64,000 nucleotides of DNA from Allomyces macrogynus ATCC 38327 (GCA_000151295.1 GG745329.1:1661570-1725569); one strand, 5' to 3'; shown: positions 1 through 8,473, counted from the first letter of the stretch. Made by a program: numbers and translations. Notes: generated from the sequence alone by a model not told the origin.

Positions 1-2
1 AC

Positions 3-789
3 ACTCCTCATCGGTTTTTGGGGGTATTTTGATAGGGTCCAGAAAAAAGGAGAAGGAGAGGTATAACCCTTGCAATACAACCCTTCCTCCTTTTTTTCTG
101 GACCGATTAAAACACCCCCAAAACCGTGGACAGCGTGGACACTCAAAAAAAGAGAATAGGTCCGGGAGGCCAATTGCCATTTTATTGAACTGTCTGTCAC
201 TCAAAATCGTGGCCATTTCAAGCCATCTCACGGTCAGTTTTAAGAACAATTGGGGTGAGCAACTCACTCCTCATCGGTTTTTGGGGGTATTTTGATAGGG
301 TCCAGAAAAAAGGAGAAGGAGAGGTATAACCCTTGCAATACAACCCTTCCTCCTTTTTTTCTGGACCGATTTAAAACACCCCCAAAACCGTGGACAGCGT
401 GGACACAAAAAAAGAGAATAGGTCCGGGAGGCCAATTGCCATTTTATTGAACTGTCTGTCACTCAAAATCGTGGCCATTTCAAGCCATCTCACGGTCAGT
501 TTTAAGAACAATTGGGGTGAGCAACTCACTCCTCATCGGTTTTTGGGGGTATTTTGATAGGGTCCAGAAAAAAGGAGAAGGAGAGGTATAACCCTTGCAA
601 TACAACCCTTCCTCCTTTTTTTCTGGACCGATTTAAAACACCCCCAAAACCGTGGACAGCGTGGACACAAAAAAAGAGAATAGGTCTGGGAGGCCAATTG
701 CCATTTTATTGAACTGTCTGTCACTCAAAATCGTGGCCATTTCAAGCCATCTCACGGTCAGTTTTAAGAACAATTGGGGTGAGCAACTC
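3..789. repeat. Three tandem copies of a 262-bp unit at the left end of the viral element
   Basis: The landmark actcctcatc occurs at 3, 266, 528 and 790, so units run 3-265, 266-527 and 528-789. They are almost identical; the first differs by small indels around a poly-A and a poly-T run, and the third has one C/T change. The fourth landmark lies inside the 3' end of the polymerase-helicase gene, so the array looks like tandem duplication of the sequence just downstream of that gene. The 63-codon minus-strand ORFs in each unit are most likely fortuitous. Confidence 0.95.
277..388. repeat. Long imperfect inverted repeat (hairpin) inside each 262-bp unit
   Basis: In the middle copy the left arm (ttttgggggtattttga..ggtccagaaaaaaggag) is the near reverse complement of the right arm (ctcctttttttctggaccg..aaaacacccccaaaa). 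Arms are about 45 nt and the loop about 20 nt. The first and third tandem copies carry the same hairpin. Possible roles are a replication or terminal structure, or a 3'-end signal for the polymerase gene. Confidence 0.85.
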
Positions 790-3100
790 ACTCCTCATCA
801 TCTGAAAGGTCCATAGCCCCTGGCCCCAGGTATACCCACATGACCTCACGATGGCCATTCACCCGAACCCGTTGCTTCATAAACAGCCGTGCATCACCAC
901 CACGCTGAAGGTCAATGGCATCCCGCAGATGCACACCAAAGGCGGTCATCGAAATGACATGGTGCCCTGGGAAGCGCTTCTGGACAAACTTCTGGTAGGT
1001 CTCATAGAGCTCCGTGCTTGACATGCTCTGCTCCACCTCCACCTCGCGGTTCTGCTCCATGAGGTTCCGCGGGAAACCACCATACTCGGTGATTTCCTGG
1101 AACAGCGCGGAGATAGGGTCAGCAGACGCCTCCACAATGGCATCACGGTCCTCATTCCATGGGAAGTTGGCCAAGTCAATGTCGCTGAGGTCCACGTTGC
1201 AAAGGTACGTGAAAATCTTGTCGGCATTGGCCTTGACATACTCATCCAGATGGCGGAAGTACATGCAGTCGCAGCGGCGCTTGTTTGACACGTTCAGCAC
1301 AAACACACGGCGGCCGGACTTGGTCAAAGGCAAGATGTTCTTGTTGTTTGACGCAATCATAAAGTTGTTGACATTCTTGACCTCGTAGCGACGAACGCAC
1401 TTTTCGTTGATGATGGTCCGTGTGTCCGTGACCATGTTCTTGAGCCTGTCAAACGCAGCCATCCGTTCACGACCATTGGACACTGGCATCTCGTCGAACA
1501 GCACCAGTGACTTGTTCTCAATCTCGGAGTTGAACGACCCGGCCAAGAACTGAGCGGCATTGTTGAGCGGCACACACAGCTTCTTGCCCAGCATGTACGT
1601 GGAAATTGACTCGAAGAGGAAACCCTTGCCCACACCCTCGAGGCCAGTCAAAGCCAGCACCACACCATTTGCTGTGCCACTGGTGAAGAGCTCCTGCAGC
1701 CACTTGAGGACGAACTTGTACTCTGTCTCACGACCGCTGCAAATGACTTCAAGAATGTAGTCCAAGTACATGGACACCTCGTCCCGTGGAATCGTCTGCT
1801 TCAGGTTCGTGGCTGCAAACCCAGGGAACGCGTTGAAGTAGTCAATGTACTTCTTGCCCGAGCAAGGTCCCCACTGTGGCTTGTAGAAATCGAAGATGCG
1901 CTTCTTGACGATAGGCGCAAAGTCCTGGCCAATCGACGCCACCATGTCCACAGTGCCGTGCGAAACGTTCAGGCCCCAATCATCATCGACACATGCCCGG
2001 AAATAGAACATGCCAACAGTCAGGTCCTTGCGTAGGAACTCGCCAACATACGTGGACACGACCTGCTCCCACGAATCAGCATCATCGGCCTCCTTGCAGC
2101 GCTTCATGTGGTTAAGCACCTTGCGCACCCACTCCTCATCATAGTGCGTGTTCTCTTCAAGCTTGGCCTTGACAAACTCGTCGACATTTTCACAGCTCTC
2201 TGGGAAATCGCGCTTCTCGAGGTTTGCATCTTTCTTGAGTTCCTTTTCTGCCCATTTGATGTCGAACCCAGTCTGTTGGACCGTGTACTGGTGAAGCTCC
2301 TCCAGCAGCTCCTCGTTGACCTTGTCGTCCTTGACCACCATCAAACCGTCAAAGCACAGCACACTGGGGACGAGGTCACGTGCACGGAAGAACTCGACCG
2401 CCTCCATCAAAACGAGACTCTCGACTGCCTGAAAGACATTCGACATGAAGGAGCCCTTGTTGATGGTCGTCATGGTCCGTGTCTTTGAGGCTTGCAAGAT
2501 GTTGGGATAATCAGCAGACAGTCGTGGATACGCAACCGTGTACAGCAAGTGGTGCATCTCCATGAGCTCAGGGTGGAGGGTGGTGTACAGGTGCTCGCTG
2601 AACATGATAGCAAGGAAGTCCGACTTTTCCTTGAGCTTGTACTTGGTCAGTGCCTGCTGGCGGTCCTCCAGGTATGTGTCCAACGCCTTGCTCTGGAGGT
2701 CATAGTGGGCCAGGATGCCCTTGAAGATGGAAGGAGCAGCAGCCACCATGTCGATATCCTGGAGCACCCCAGCTGCGAGGGCACCACGGGAATCCTTCTT
2801 CAGCGATTGCAGGGACACGCTGGTCGCATAAAGACGTCCAAACTCCTTGTTGCCCCGACGGTCCTTTGGGAAACAGTACACCGTCTCCTTGCCTTCCCCA
2901 TAAGTCGATTGGAGAAGGGTCAAATAGGCCCGGAGCTTTTTCTTGAGGTCCTGGTGAACGCCAGAGTGCTTCTTGGAGAGGTCCTTGAGCACTTCCATGT
3001 TGACAAACTCGTGGAGGACAATGCGGCGAGTGTCATCGAATGGAGCCTTGTCAAGACGGTCCATGAATGCCTTGAGCTGGGTCGATGTGGCGTTCTCCAT
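788..3100 (-). CDS. TV-Pol type DNA polymerase (family-A-like) fused to SF3 helicase
   Basis: This 770-residue protein is the likely replication enzyme of the element. The N-terminal half shows family-A-polymerase-like blocks: DIDMVAAAPSI at about 115-125 (motif A-like, with the metal-binding Asp), KGSFMSNVFQAVES at 215-228 (motif B-like) and LCFDGLMVV at 248-256 (motif C-like). The C-terminal half is a superfamily-3 helicase/D5 ATPase: Walker A GLEGVGKG at 486-493, Walker B SLVLFDEMP at 531-539, and motif C/sensor region FMIASNNKNIL at 580-590 followed by a Gly-Arg-Arg finger. This layout matches the TV-Pol/helicase fusions described in PLVs, virophages and related transposons. The frame is intact. 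The ATG at 3100 follows a T-rich, TATAAG-containing leader. It is divergently transcribed from the zinc-ribbon gene. The helicase call is firm; the polymerase call rests on weak motifs. Confidence 0.85.
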   Translation of the reverse strand: MENATSTQLKAFMDRLDKAPFDDTRRIVLHEFVNMEVLKDLSKKHSGVHQDLKKKLRAYLTLLQSTYGEGKETVYCFPKDRRGNKEFGRLYATSVSLQSLKKDSRGALAAGVLQDIDMVAAAPSIFKGILAHYDLQSKALDTYLEDRQQALTKYKLKEKSDFLAIMFSEHLYTTLHPELMEMHHLLYTVAYPRLSADYPNILQASKTRTMTTINKGSFMSNVFQAVESLVLMEAVEFFRARDLVPSVLCFDGLMVVKDDKVNEELLEELHQYTVQQTGFDIKWAEKELKKDANLEKRDFPESCENVDEFVKAKLEENTHYDEEWVRKVLNHMKRCKEADDADSWEQVVSTYVGEFLRKDLTVGMFYFRACVDDDWGLNVSHGTVDMVASIGQDFAPIVKKRIFDFYKPQWGPCSGKKYIDYFNAFPGFAATNLKQTIPRDEVSMYLDYILEVICSGRETEYKFVLKWLQELFTSGTANGVVLALTGLEGVGKGFLFESISTYMLGKKLCVPLNNAAQFLAGSFNSEIENKSLVLFDEMPVSNGRERMAAFDRLKNMVTDTRTIINEKCVRRYEVKNVNNFMIASNNKNILPLTKSGRRVFVLNVSNKRRCDCMYFRHLDEYVKANADKIFTYLCNVDLSDIDLANFPWNEDRDAIVEASADPISALFQEITEYGGFPRNLMEQNREVEVEQSMSSTELYETYQKFVQKRFPGHHVISMTAFGVHLRDAIDLQRGGDARLFMKQRVRVNGHREVMWVYLGPGAMDLSDDEE

Positions 3101-3152
3101 TGTTTCTTATATTTTGCTGAGGAAAAAAAAAGGAGGAATAACGCTCGCTTAA

Positions 3153-3959
3153 ATGCGTTTGAACGCATCGATAATCCAGCTGCATCGCAAATTAAGTCCT
3201 GGAATTCACAAATTGGTACGAATTAGAGAAATGAACGACATCTACCTTGCAGACCACGACAAACCCGAGATTTGCTACTGGTGTGCTGTCCCTGGAGACC
3301 AACAGCCGCTCATATCACCTAATCGGCTCGTTAGACGGCTGTCTGCCTTGTTGAATATGCCTGTCGAAAAGGTTGAGCTGAAAATAAAGCTCGGGACCTT
3401 GCTGCAAGGTTTCAAACGCACTTCACACCGTGTAGCACCTGATGATAGTTTTCTGACGTGTCTGTGCGGAGTCCATGTCCAAGAGTTGTGGATTGTCGAA
3501 AATGGCACGGTGCGAATTGGCATTGGGACAAAGTGCATTGAACGGATTGACGAGGCCATGAGTGAAGAAGTCCAGAAATTAATCAGAGAACGTAACCGGA
3601 AGACATTTGACTGCATGCCCTGTGGAAAGCGCCACCCAAAAACACAGGGATGTCCACTCGACAAGAAGCCTGTCCAGATTCAAACGCGAACCCCGAGTCC
3701 ACCGCCAGCCTACTCTCTAATGCCCCCAGTAAAAACGTGTGTCAAATGCTCAAAACCAAATTCGACCAAGTACGCCACATGTCAGCCATGCATGCAAAAA
3801 GCAAAGCATTGCGCGACAAAAGGATGCTCCAAGCTTGTGTTCAAGGAGGGTCACCAGATTTGCTATCACTGCCACATTCAGGCGTCAGGTCCCACAAAAC
3901 AGTGTCGCTGTGGCAAAATCATCAAGGCAACCTACAACAGATGCTTCCTTTGTAAGTAA
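3153..3959 (+). CDS. Zinc-ribbon protein of the viral element
   Basis: 268 residues if the ATG at 3153 is used. A second ATG at 3231 (residue 27), just before MNDIYLADHDKPEICYWC, is equally possible. The N-terminal part pairs a CYWC knuckle with a C-L-C-G ... IGTKCIERI block. This resembles the small Cys-rich domain common in phage and giant-virus proteins, in which CxCG is followed by a conserved G-x-x-CI. The C-terminal 75 residues hold a tight series of zinc knuckles (CVKC, CQPC, CATKGC, CYHCH, CRCG, CFLCK), probably two or three zinc ribbons. A proline-rich linker (TPSPPPAY) separates the two parts and contains a PPAY (PPxY) motif. A nucleic-acid-binding or regulatory role is likely. The protein is not recognised further. 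Confidence 0.75.
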   Translation: MRLNASIIQLHRKLSPGIHKLVRIREMNDIYLADHDKPEICYWCAVPGDQQPLISPNRLVRRLSALLNMPVEKVELKIKLGTLLQGFKRTSHRVAPDDSFLTCLCGVHVQELWIVENGTVRIGIGTKCIERIDEAMSEEVQKLIRERNRKTFDCMPCGKRHPKTQGCPLDKKPVQIQTRTPSPPPAYSLMPPVKTCVKCSKPNSTKYATCQPCMQKAKHCATKGCSKLVFKEGHQICYHCHIQASGPTKQCRCGKIIKATYNRCFLCK

Positions 3960-3984
3960 TTCTCAAACGCGTTTTGGACCTAGG

Positions 3985-4010
3985 ATTTTTTTCTTGTCCT
4001 AGGATAAACA
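3985..4010 (+). promoter_or_regulatory. Putative viral promoter box (T-run/CTTGT ... TAAACA) before the recombinase-like gene
   Basis: A T-run ending in CTTGT, seven bases, then TAAACA, with the ATG 4 nt further on. It closely resembles the leader of the major capsid gene. A CCTAGG palindrome overlaps the spacer and another lies just upstream (3975-3985). Confidence 0.5.
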
Positions 4011-4013
4011 AAC

Positions 4014-5174
4014 ATGGAACATATTCTTCAGCAGCTTCTCGAGGGTCAGGCCATCATGATGAACCGCATTGCTCAGCTTGAACGTGGCATGGCAGTCATG
4101 ACACAATTCGTCGAACGATTCCAGGCAGCCATGGGTGTGAAAGTCGAGGAACCACCCCAGGAACCGCCTCTGGAACTGCCCCAGGACCAGCCCGAGGAAG
4201 TTATCGAGCTGCCCGTTGCCGATTCGGAATCAGAGATTGTGATTCAGGTACACGAACCACTCGAGGAATTCGTTTTCGAGCCGCTCCTCAAGGAGTATGT
4301 CCATGATGCCAATGACAAACCGTGCGAAAAGGCCACCAAGAAGCGCCGCGAAAATTTGCTGACGTGGTTCAAGGGCAATGTGTCGCAGATGAAAGGAAGT
4401 GAGGGGCTCGACATTGTCACTGAATGGTCACAGCTGTTTGACCTGATGAACGTGCGTCAGCTAAAGGACACGGCCGCTGCCTTGAACAGCATCAAGCTGT
4501 CGGGCAAGCGTTTCTCGAACGTGGACATTGAGGACCTCCACCACCAGTGCCATGAGCAGCGGAAAACCAAGGACAAGATGACCAGTGTGCTCAATGCAAA
4601 GAAGCCTCTGGTGGTGTCCCTCGACCAGTGCAAAGCCTATGCAGCAACAGTCCCCGTCCAGCCATTGCCAGACAGTCTCCTGGCCATTTTCATTTCAGCT
4701 GCTGTGGGCCTGTGGTGCGACCCAGTGTATCTGACGTGTGACAAGAAAGAGGAGTACCCCTACCTCGAAGTCGAGGGTGAGCACCTCTGGATGCGCGGTC
4801 CGATTATGAGCGCCAAGGCCAAGGACAAGGGGTACAGCATCAATGTGCTCATCGACCCAGCATTTGCCAGCCACATCACCGCCAGCGTCCAAGAGCATGC
4901 CAAAACGGGCCAGAAATTTGTTTTCGCCGATTTGGTGGACGAGGACAAGGACAAGAGCTTTGACTGCTATTCCAGACTCATCCGCACGGCATCTCAGAGC
5001 ATTCCGGAGTTGAATGGCGCAAGTACTGTCAATTTCCGCAAGGCTCACGTGACCCACGACCTGGGCCTGTACAAGCGCAATGCCATGACCTACGAGGAGC
5101 TCAATGCCCGGTTCTCTGCGCGCGGGCACAGTCTGGCCGTGCTGGACCATTACTACCGCCCGGACGCGGAATAG
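4014..5174 (+). CDS. Putative tyrosine-recombinase-like protein
   Basis: 386 residues. The first 40 are a predicted coiled coil (repeated L/I/M heptads), followed by an acidic Pro/Glu-rich linker to about 90. The last 180 residues are where I see recombinase-like features: AAVGLWCDPVYLT, at the place of the usual GLR-(x)-EL block, then NFRKAHVTHDL followed by RGHSLAVLDHYYRPD. The latter resembles the C-terminal Arg...(G)HS...Y block of tyrosine recombinases found in PLVs and Cryptons. If so, the catalytic Tyr would be in HYYRP, and the first catalytic Arg appears replaced by Trp (CGG to TGG would be one change). It sits 22 nt upstream of the DDE integrase gene with a shared-style leader. The assignment is tentative; without it, this is a conserved-looking viral protein of unknown function. 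Confidence 0.5.
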   Translation: MEHILQQLLEGQAIMMNRIAQLERGMAVMTQFVERFQAAMGVKVEEPPQEPPLELPQDQPEEVIELPVADSESEIVIQVHEPLEEFVFEPLLKEYVHDANDKPCEKATKKRRENLLTWFKGNVSQMKGSEGLDIVTEWSQLFDLMNVRQLKDTAAALNSIKLSGKRFSNVDIEDLHHQCHEQRKTKDKMTSVLNAKKPLVVSLDQCKAYAATVPVQPLPDSLLAIFISAAVGLWCDPVYLTCDKKEEYPYLEVEGEHLWMRGPIMSAKAKDKGYSINVLIDPAFASHITASVQEHAKTGQKFVFADLVDEDKDKSFDCYSRLIRTASQSIPELNGASTVNFRKAHVTHDLGLYKRNAMTYEELNARFSARGHSLAVLDHYYRPDAE

Positions 5175-5175
5175 A

Positions 5176-5196
5176 TTTTGTTGAGTACTTGTAAAG
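5176..5196 (+). promoter_or_regulatory. Putative viral promoter box before the integrase gene
   Basis: The whole 22-nt gap holds TTTTGTTGA, a short spacer and TGTAAAG directly before the ATG, matching the T-rich/TTG/TAAA pattern seen before other viral genes. Confidence 0.45.
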
Positions 5197-6042
5197 ATGG
5201 CCAAGAAGCAGTCCAAGGAACAAGACCATAGCAACGACCCAAATCGCCAGCCGCTGAGCGGACCCCAGGAGCTATTCTTGAAACGGTTGTATTATGAACG
5301 GTTTCCAGGCGCAGGGTACCATGCTCTGTACGAGGCAGTTGTGCGTGAGGCGCCATCGACTCTCCCCCACATTTACCGCAACCAGGTTCGGGAATGGCTG
5401 AACACACAGGAACTGTATCAGCGCAACAAGCAGCCCCCTCCCAAGCGCGACATTCGGCGCATCCAGGCCACCTCTGTTTCGCGCGTCTACCAGCTGGACC
5501 TCATTGACATGGGCGAAGACCGTGTGTGGAAGGGCTTTCGCTATATTTTGAACGTGGTGGACGTGGCCAGTCGCAAGTTGTTCCTGGAGCCACTCAAGAA
5601 AAAGACACAGGACACAGTGTACCTCGCATTCAAGAAAATCGCCAAGCATGAGCACTTTGGCAACAAGCCGACCATCCACATGGACAATGGCGGTGAATTC
5701 GCTGCGTTGAAACGCGACCCGAGCATTCGATGTGTGCTGGGCAAGCCCCATGTACCCATGGGCCAGGGCATGGTCGAGTCGCTGAATAAACAGGTGCGGC
5801 GTTATGTCAACATGTACCTGCAGCAAGGCTACAATGACTGGCCCATGGCTATCCCTCGATTCCAGGACTTGTTGAATTCTTTGTCGCGGAGAGGCACTGG
5901 CGGTCTGTCGGCCAATGAGGCTCACGAGATGCCCAAGGAAGAGTCCAAGGTATATTTCGAGGAACTGAAAGCAAAACGAACGCGCAGCGACGACCCGCTC
6001 AATGACAATTTGCTGCCACTTGGTGCCACTGTGCGCTACTGA
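5197..6042 (+). CDS. Retroviral-type (rve) DDE integrase, interrupted by an in-frame TGA
   Basis: The 281-residue open part contains an N-terminal helical region, then an RNase-H-fold integrase core of Polinton/PLV type. The candidate catalytic triad is visible: Asp in YQLDLIDM (about 101), Asp in HMDNGGEF (163) and Glu in GMVESLNKQ (194). The enzyme would insert the viral DNA into the host genome. Reading stops at TGA (6040-6042) just after LGATVRY, in the middle of what should be the C-terminal beta-barrel. The same frame then stays open for another 143 codons. The likeliest reading is a single nonsense mutation or sequencing error; stop readthrough is possible but the context is not a known strong one. 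Confidence 0.9.
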   Translation: MAKKQSKEQDHSNDPNRQPLSGPQELFLKRLYYERFPGAGYHALYEAVVREAPSTLPHIYRNQVREWLNTQELYQRNKQPPPKRDIRRIQATSVSRVYQLDLIDMGEDRVWKGFRYILNVVDVASRKLFLEPLKKKTQDTVYLAFKKIAKHEHFGNKPTIHMDNGGEFAALKRDPSIRCVLGKPHVPMGQGMVESLNKQVRRYVNMYLQQGYNDWPMAIPRFQDLLNSLSRRGTGGLSANEAHEMPKEESKVYFEELKAKRTRSDDPLNDNLLPLGATVRY

Positions 6043-6474
6043 TTGCCATACAAGACTCAGCTGGAGAAAAAGAACATGCCCACGTACAGTGCCACGGTGC
6101 ATACCATTGTTCAGCGCCGAAAAGGCATGGGCATCAGCAGTCCTTCGTATAAAATTTCAGACATGCCTCGGTGGTACAATGCCAGTGATTTGCAGGTCAT
6201 CAAAAAGGTCGAGGTGTATGAGCGTGAGAAGCGGCCTGTGGTGCAGCGCGTCAAGAACACTTCGAACGTGGTCATGGTCCCGGCCGAGCAGGTCCTGAGG
6301 CGCTCAGAGCGTCTTCGCAACAAGCAGGCGCCAGAAGCCGCGCCAGTGGTTGCTCCAGAGCCCGCCCCAGAGCCGGAAGAAGAAGAGCCATTCGTGCCAC
6401 GTCGCTCAAAGCGTATCCAGAATAGGTTAGCGCAACAGGTAGAGACTCAGGGTAACATGAACGCCAACCGCTGA
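6043..6474 (+). pseudogene. C-terminal domain and tail of the integrase, beyond the in-frame TGA
   Basis: The frame continues directly from the integrase after the TGA with LPYKTQLEKKNMPTYSATVH and a following YKISD. This is the beta-barrel pattern expected of the integrase C-terminal domain, so it is not an independent gene; there is also no ATG at its start. The last 60 residues are a Pro/Glu/Ala-rich linker flanked by two basic motifs, RRSERLRNK and RRSKRIQNR, which may bind DNA or chromatin. It ends at 6474, 14 bp from the convergent tail-fibre gene. Confidence 0.75.
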
Positions 6475-6488
6475 CAGAGTGACATCAC

Positions 6489-8441
6489 TCATCCAGTTGA
6501 AGCAGTAGGTGTGGGTCGCACAAGATACACTGGGGCTGATGCACTCATCCATGTATTGCCAGACTTGACGCTCTGGGCAGAGACCAGGGTAAGTGAACCT
6601 GGGAAATTGCCTGATGTGCTGCTTGTGTAATCGTAGAGATATACAGTGGCATTGTGCTCAGCAGACGGATTGCTCGTGTACCAGCACAATGTGTTTGCCA
6701 TGTACCATCCACTGGTTGAGACAGTGAAACACCCACCAGTGCCAGACGCGTTAAACGCACCTGCAGGAACTGAGCTGTTGATGATGGCTGTCTGCATGTT
6801 TGTGCCAGCGAGTTTCACAAATGAGGTGGCTGTGAACGCAATGGGCGCCGAAGAATTGAACATAATCTGGCCGTAACGAAGGGTTGGAAGCATATTTGCC
6901 TGCACCTGCCCCCATGTTGCAGCATGGTTGTTTGCTGTGCCATCTGAACACTGGACAGTCCCGTTTACCTGCAGCTTTGAGGTCCCACTGGGAGCCGCTC
7001 CAATCGACATGTTCCCACCAGTACACACTTGGATACTGTTGCTGCTGCTCGTGTTCAATTCACCGTAACCATATGCGCGGTTGAAGGCCAAATTCATGAG
7101 CTTGGAGCCTGTGAGTGTTGTGAAATCAATGTAACACACGCCGTTACTTCCACCACCATCGTTGCAGCGCATTTCAAAGCCTGCATTCCTGCTGTTGTAG
7201 AGGTACAACCCACGGGTGGTTGCCCAGTTGGCCCCAATGCCGCCAGAGACAACGAGTGCACCCGTTGTTGCACTGGTCATGGCAGTGGTATCAGTGATGC
7301 GTGTCTGGCCACCAACCCACAGACTCTTCCCTACACCCAACCCACCCGATACGACCAGGGCACCAGTCGACGAACTGGTACTGTCAGTGGTGTTGGTGAA
7401 AGTGTTTTGGTTTGCTGTGCTGACCATTCCAGCGGTCCCAGTGGCAATCAGCGAGTTGACTTGGGACAGGGGTGTCAGGTGGGTGCCCACAGTGGCTGTA
7501 GCACCACTGACATTCCCAGTTGCAACCACATTGCCGCCCACATACAGATTCTTTGCAACGCCCGCCCCACCAGCCACTGTCAGTGCACCACTGCCAGAAG
7601 ACACGCTGTCAGTCGTCAGAGTCAGTGCCACGGCAGACAATGGGGTGAGAAAGCCCGTGGTGCCTGCTGAAATCAAACCCTGAACCTGTGTGAGGGTCGG
7701 CACATGGGAGCCGGCGACAGCCGTGGCAGCTGTAAGGTTCCCTGTGATGGTGGCATTGCCGCCAATGTTGACGCTCTTTGCCACGCCCAGACCCCCCTGA
7801 ATGACAACACCGCCCGTTGACATTGTGGTGCTCTCTGTCGTGTTGCCAAAAGTGAATTGCTGGCCCAATCCAAGTGTTGACTGCGATAGTGTTCCGCTCA
7901 CAATGGACCCATTCACAGACGACACCTTGGTGCTCATGTCTGGCAGATTGGCCAGCGGGACGGTCCCAGTCAGTTTTGTTGAGTCGAGACCCGAGATTTG
8001 CGTGTTGGAAACCTGGCCAATGAGCTTGGTGGCACTCAGACCAGTGAGACTTGTGTCGCCAAAGGTGCCTGTGACCTGCGATGAGGGGATGCTCGGGAGG
8101 ACACTCAGAGGCAGCACGCCTGAAGTAATTTTGGCCACGTCCAGTGACATGACCTTTGCATTTGTAACCGAGGCGTCAGTCAGCCGTGAGCCATTCACAG
8201 TGGACAGCTTGGCGTCTGAAATACCACCATCTTTCACAGACAGCTGGTTGTTGGCATTCACGGAAAAGGTGGCCGTGTCGTAAGCCAGACTCACATTGCC
8301 ACCAGTGACTGTCAGGGGAGGGGTTGCCACTGTGGATGCTGTGCCTGCCACTACATTGGCGATTGCTGTGGCCAATTCGGCGTCTGTGGCATACGAGCTA
8401 TCATCCGCAATGAGCCCAAATACGTTTAGTGGAGTGTTCAT
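6489..8441 (-). CDS. Tail-fibre-like protein with beta-solenoid repeats
   Basis: 650 residues, Ser/Thr/Gly-rich with very few charges. Residues about 100-170 contain short fibre repeats (TGTVPLANLPD, SQVTGTFG, TKLTG). From about 205 to 410 there are four longer repeats built on STGALVVSGGLGV.KSLWVGG..ITG, the pattern seen in phage and giant-virus tail fibres. The C-terminal 140 residues (from YGQIMFNSSAPIAF) look like a compact beta-sandwich head, a plausible receptor-binding knob. There is no signal peptide. The gene is on the opposite strand to the capsid genes and is divergent from the 91-aa protein, sharing a 32-bp AT-rich gap. A fibre anchored at a capsid vertex is the likely role (inference). 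Confidence 0.8.
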   Translation of the reverse strand: MNTPLNVFGLIADDSSYATDAELATAIANVVAGTASTVATPPLTVTGGNVSLAYDTATFSVNANNQLSVKDGGISDAKLSTVNGSRLTDASVTNAKVMSLDVAKITSGVLPLSVLPSIPSSQVTGTFGDTSLTGLSATKLIGQVSNTQISGLDSTKLTGTVPLANLPDMSTKVSSVNGSIVSGTLSQSTLGLGQQFTFGNTTESTTMSTGGVVIQGGLGVAKSVNIGGNATITGNLTAATAVAGSHVPTLTQVQGLISAGTTGFLTPLSAVALTLTTDSVSSGSGALTVAGGAGVAKNLYVGGNVVATGNVSGATATVGTHLTPLSQVNSLIATGTAGMVSTANQNTFTNTTDSTSSSTGALVVSGGLGVGKSLWVGGQTRITDTTAMTSATTGALVVSGGIGANWATTRGLYLYNSRNAGFEMRCNDGGGSNGVCYIDFTTLTGSKLMNLAFNRAYGYGELNTSSSNSIQVCTGGNMSIGAAPSGTSKLQVNGTVQCSDGTANNHAATWGQVQANMLPTLRYGQIMFNSSAPIAFTATSFVKLAGTNMQTAIINSSVPAGAFNASGTGGCFTVSTSGWYMANTLCWYTSNPSAEHNATVYLYDYTSSTSGNFPGSLTLVSAQSVKSGNTWMSASAPVYLVRPTPTASTG

Positions 8442-8473
8442 GTGGATTATTATATTCTATGCACAAAATTAAA

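Noticed and set aside
271..724. 63-codon minus-strand ORFs (MTDSSIKWQLAS...) repeated in the left array, with a CPRC motif
   Set aside because: They are a by-product of the 262-bp repeat, overlap the hairpin and have no independent support.
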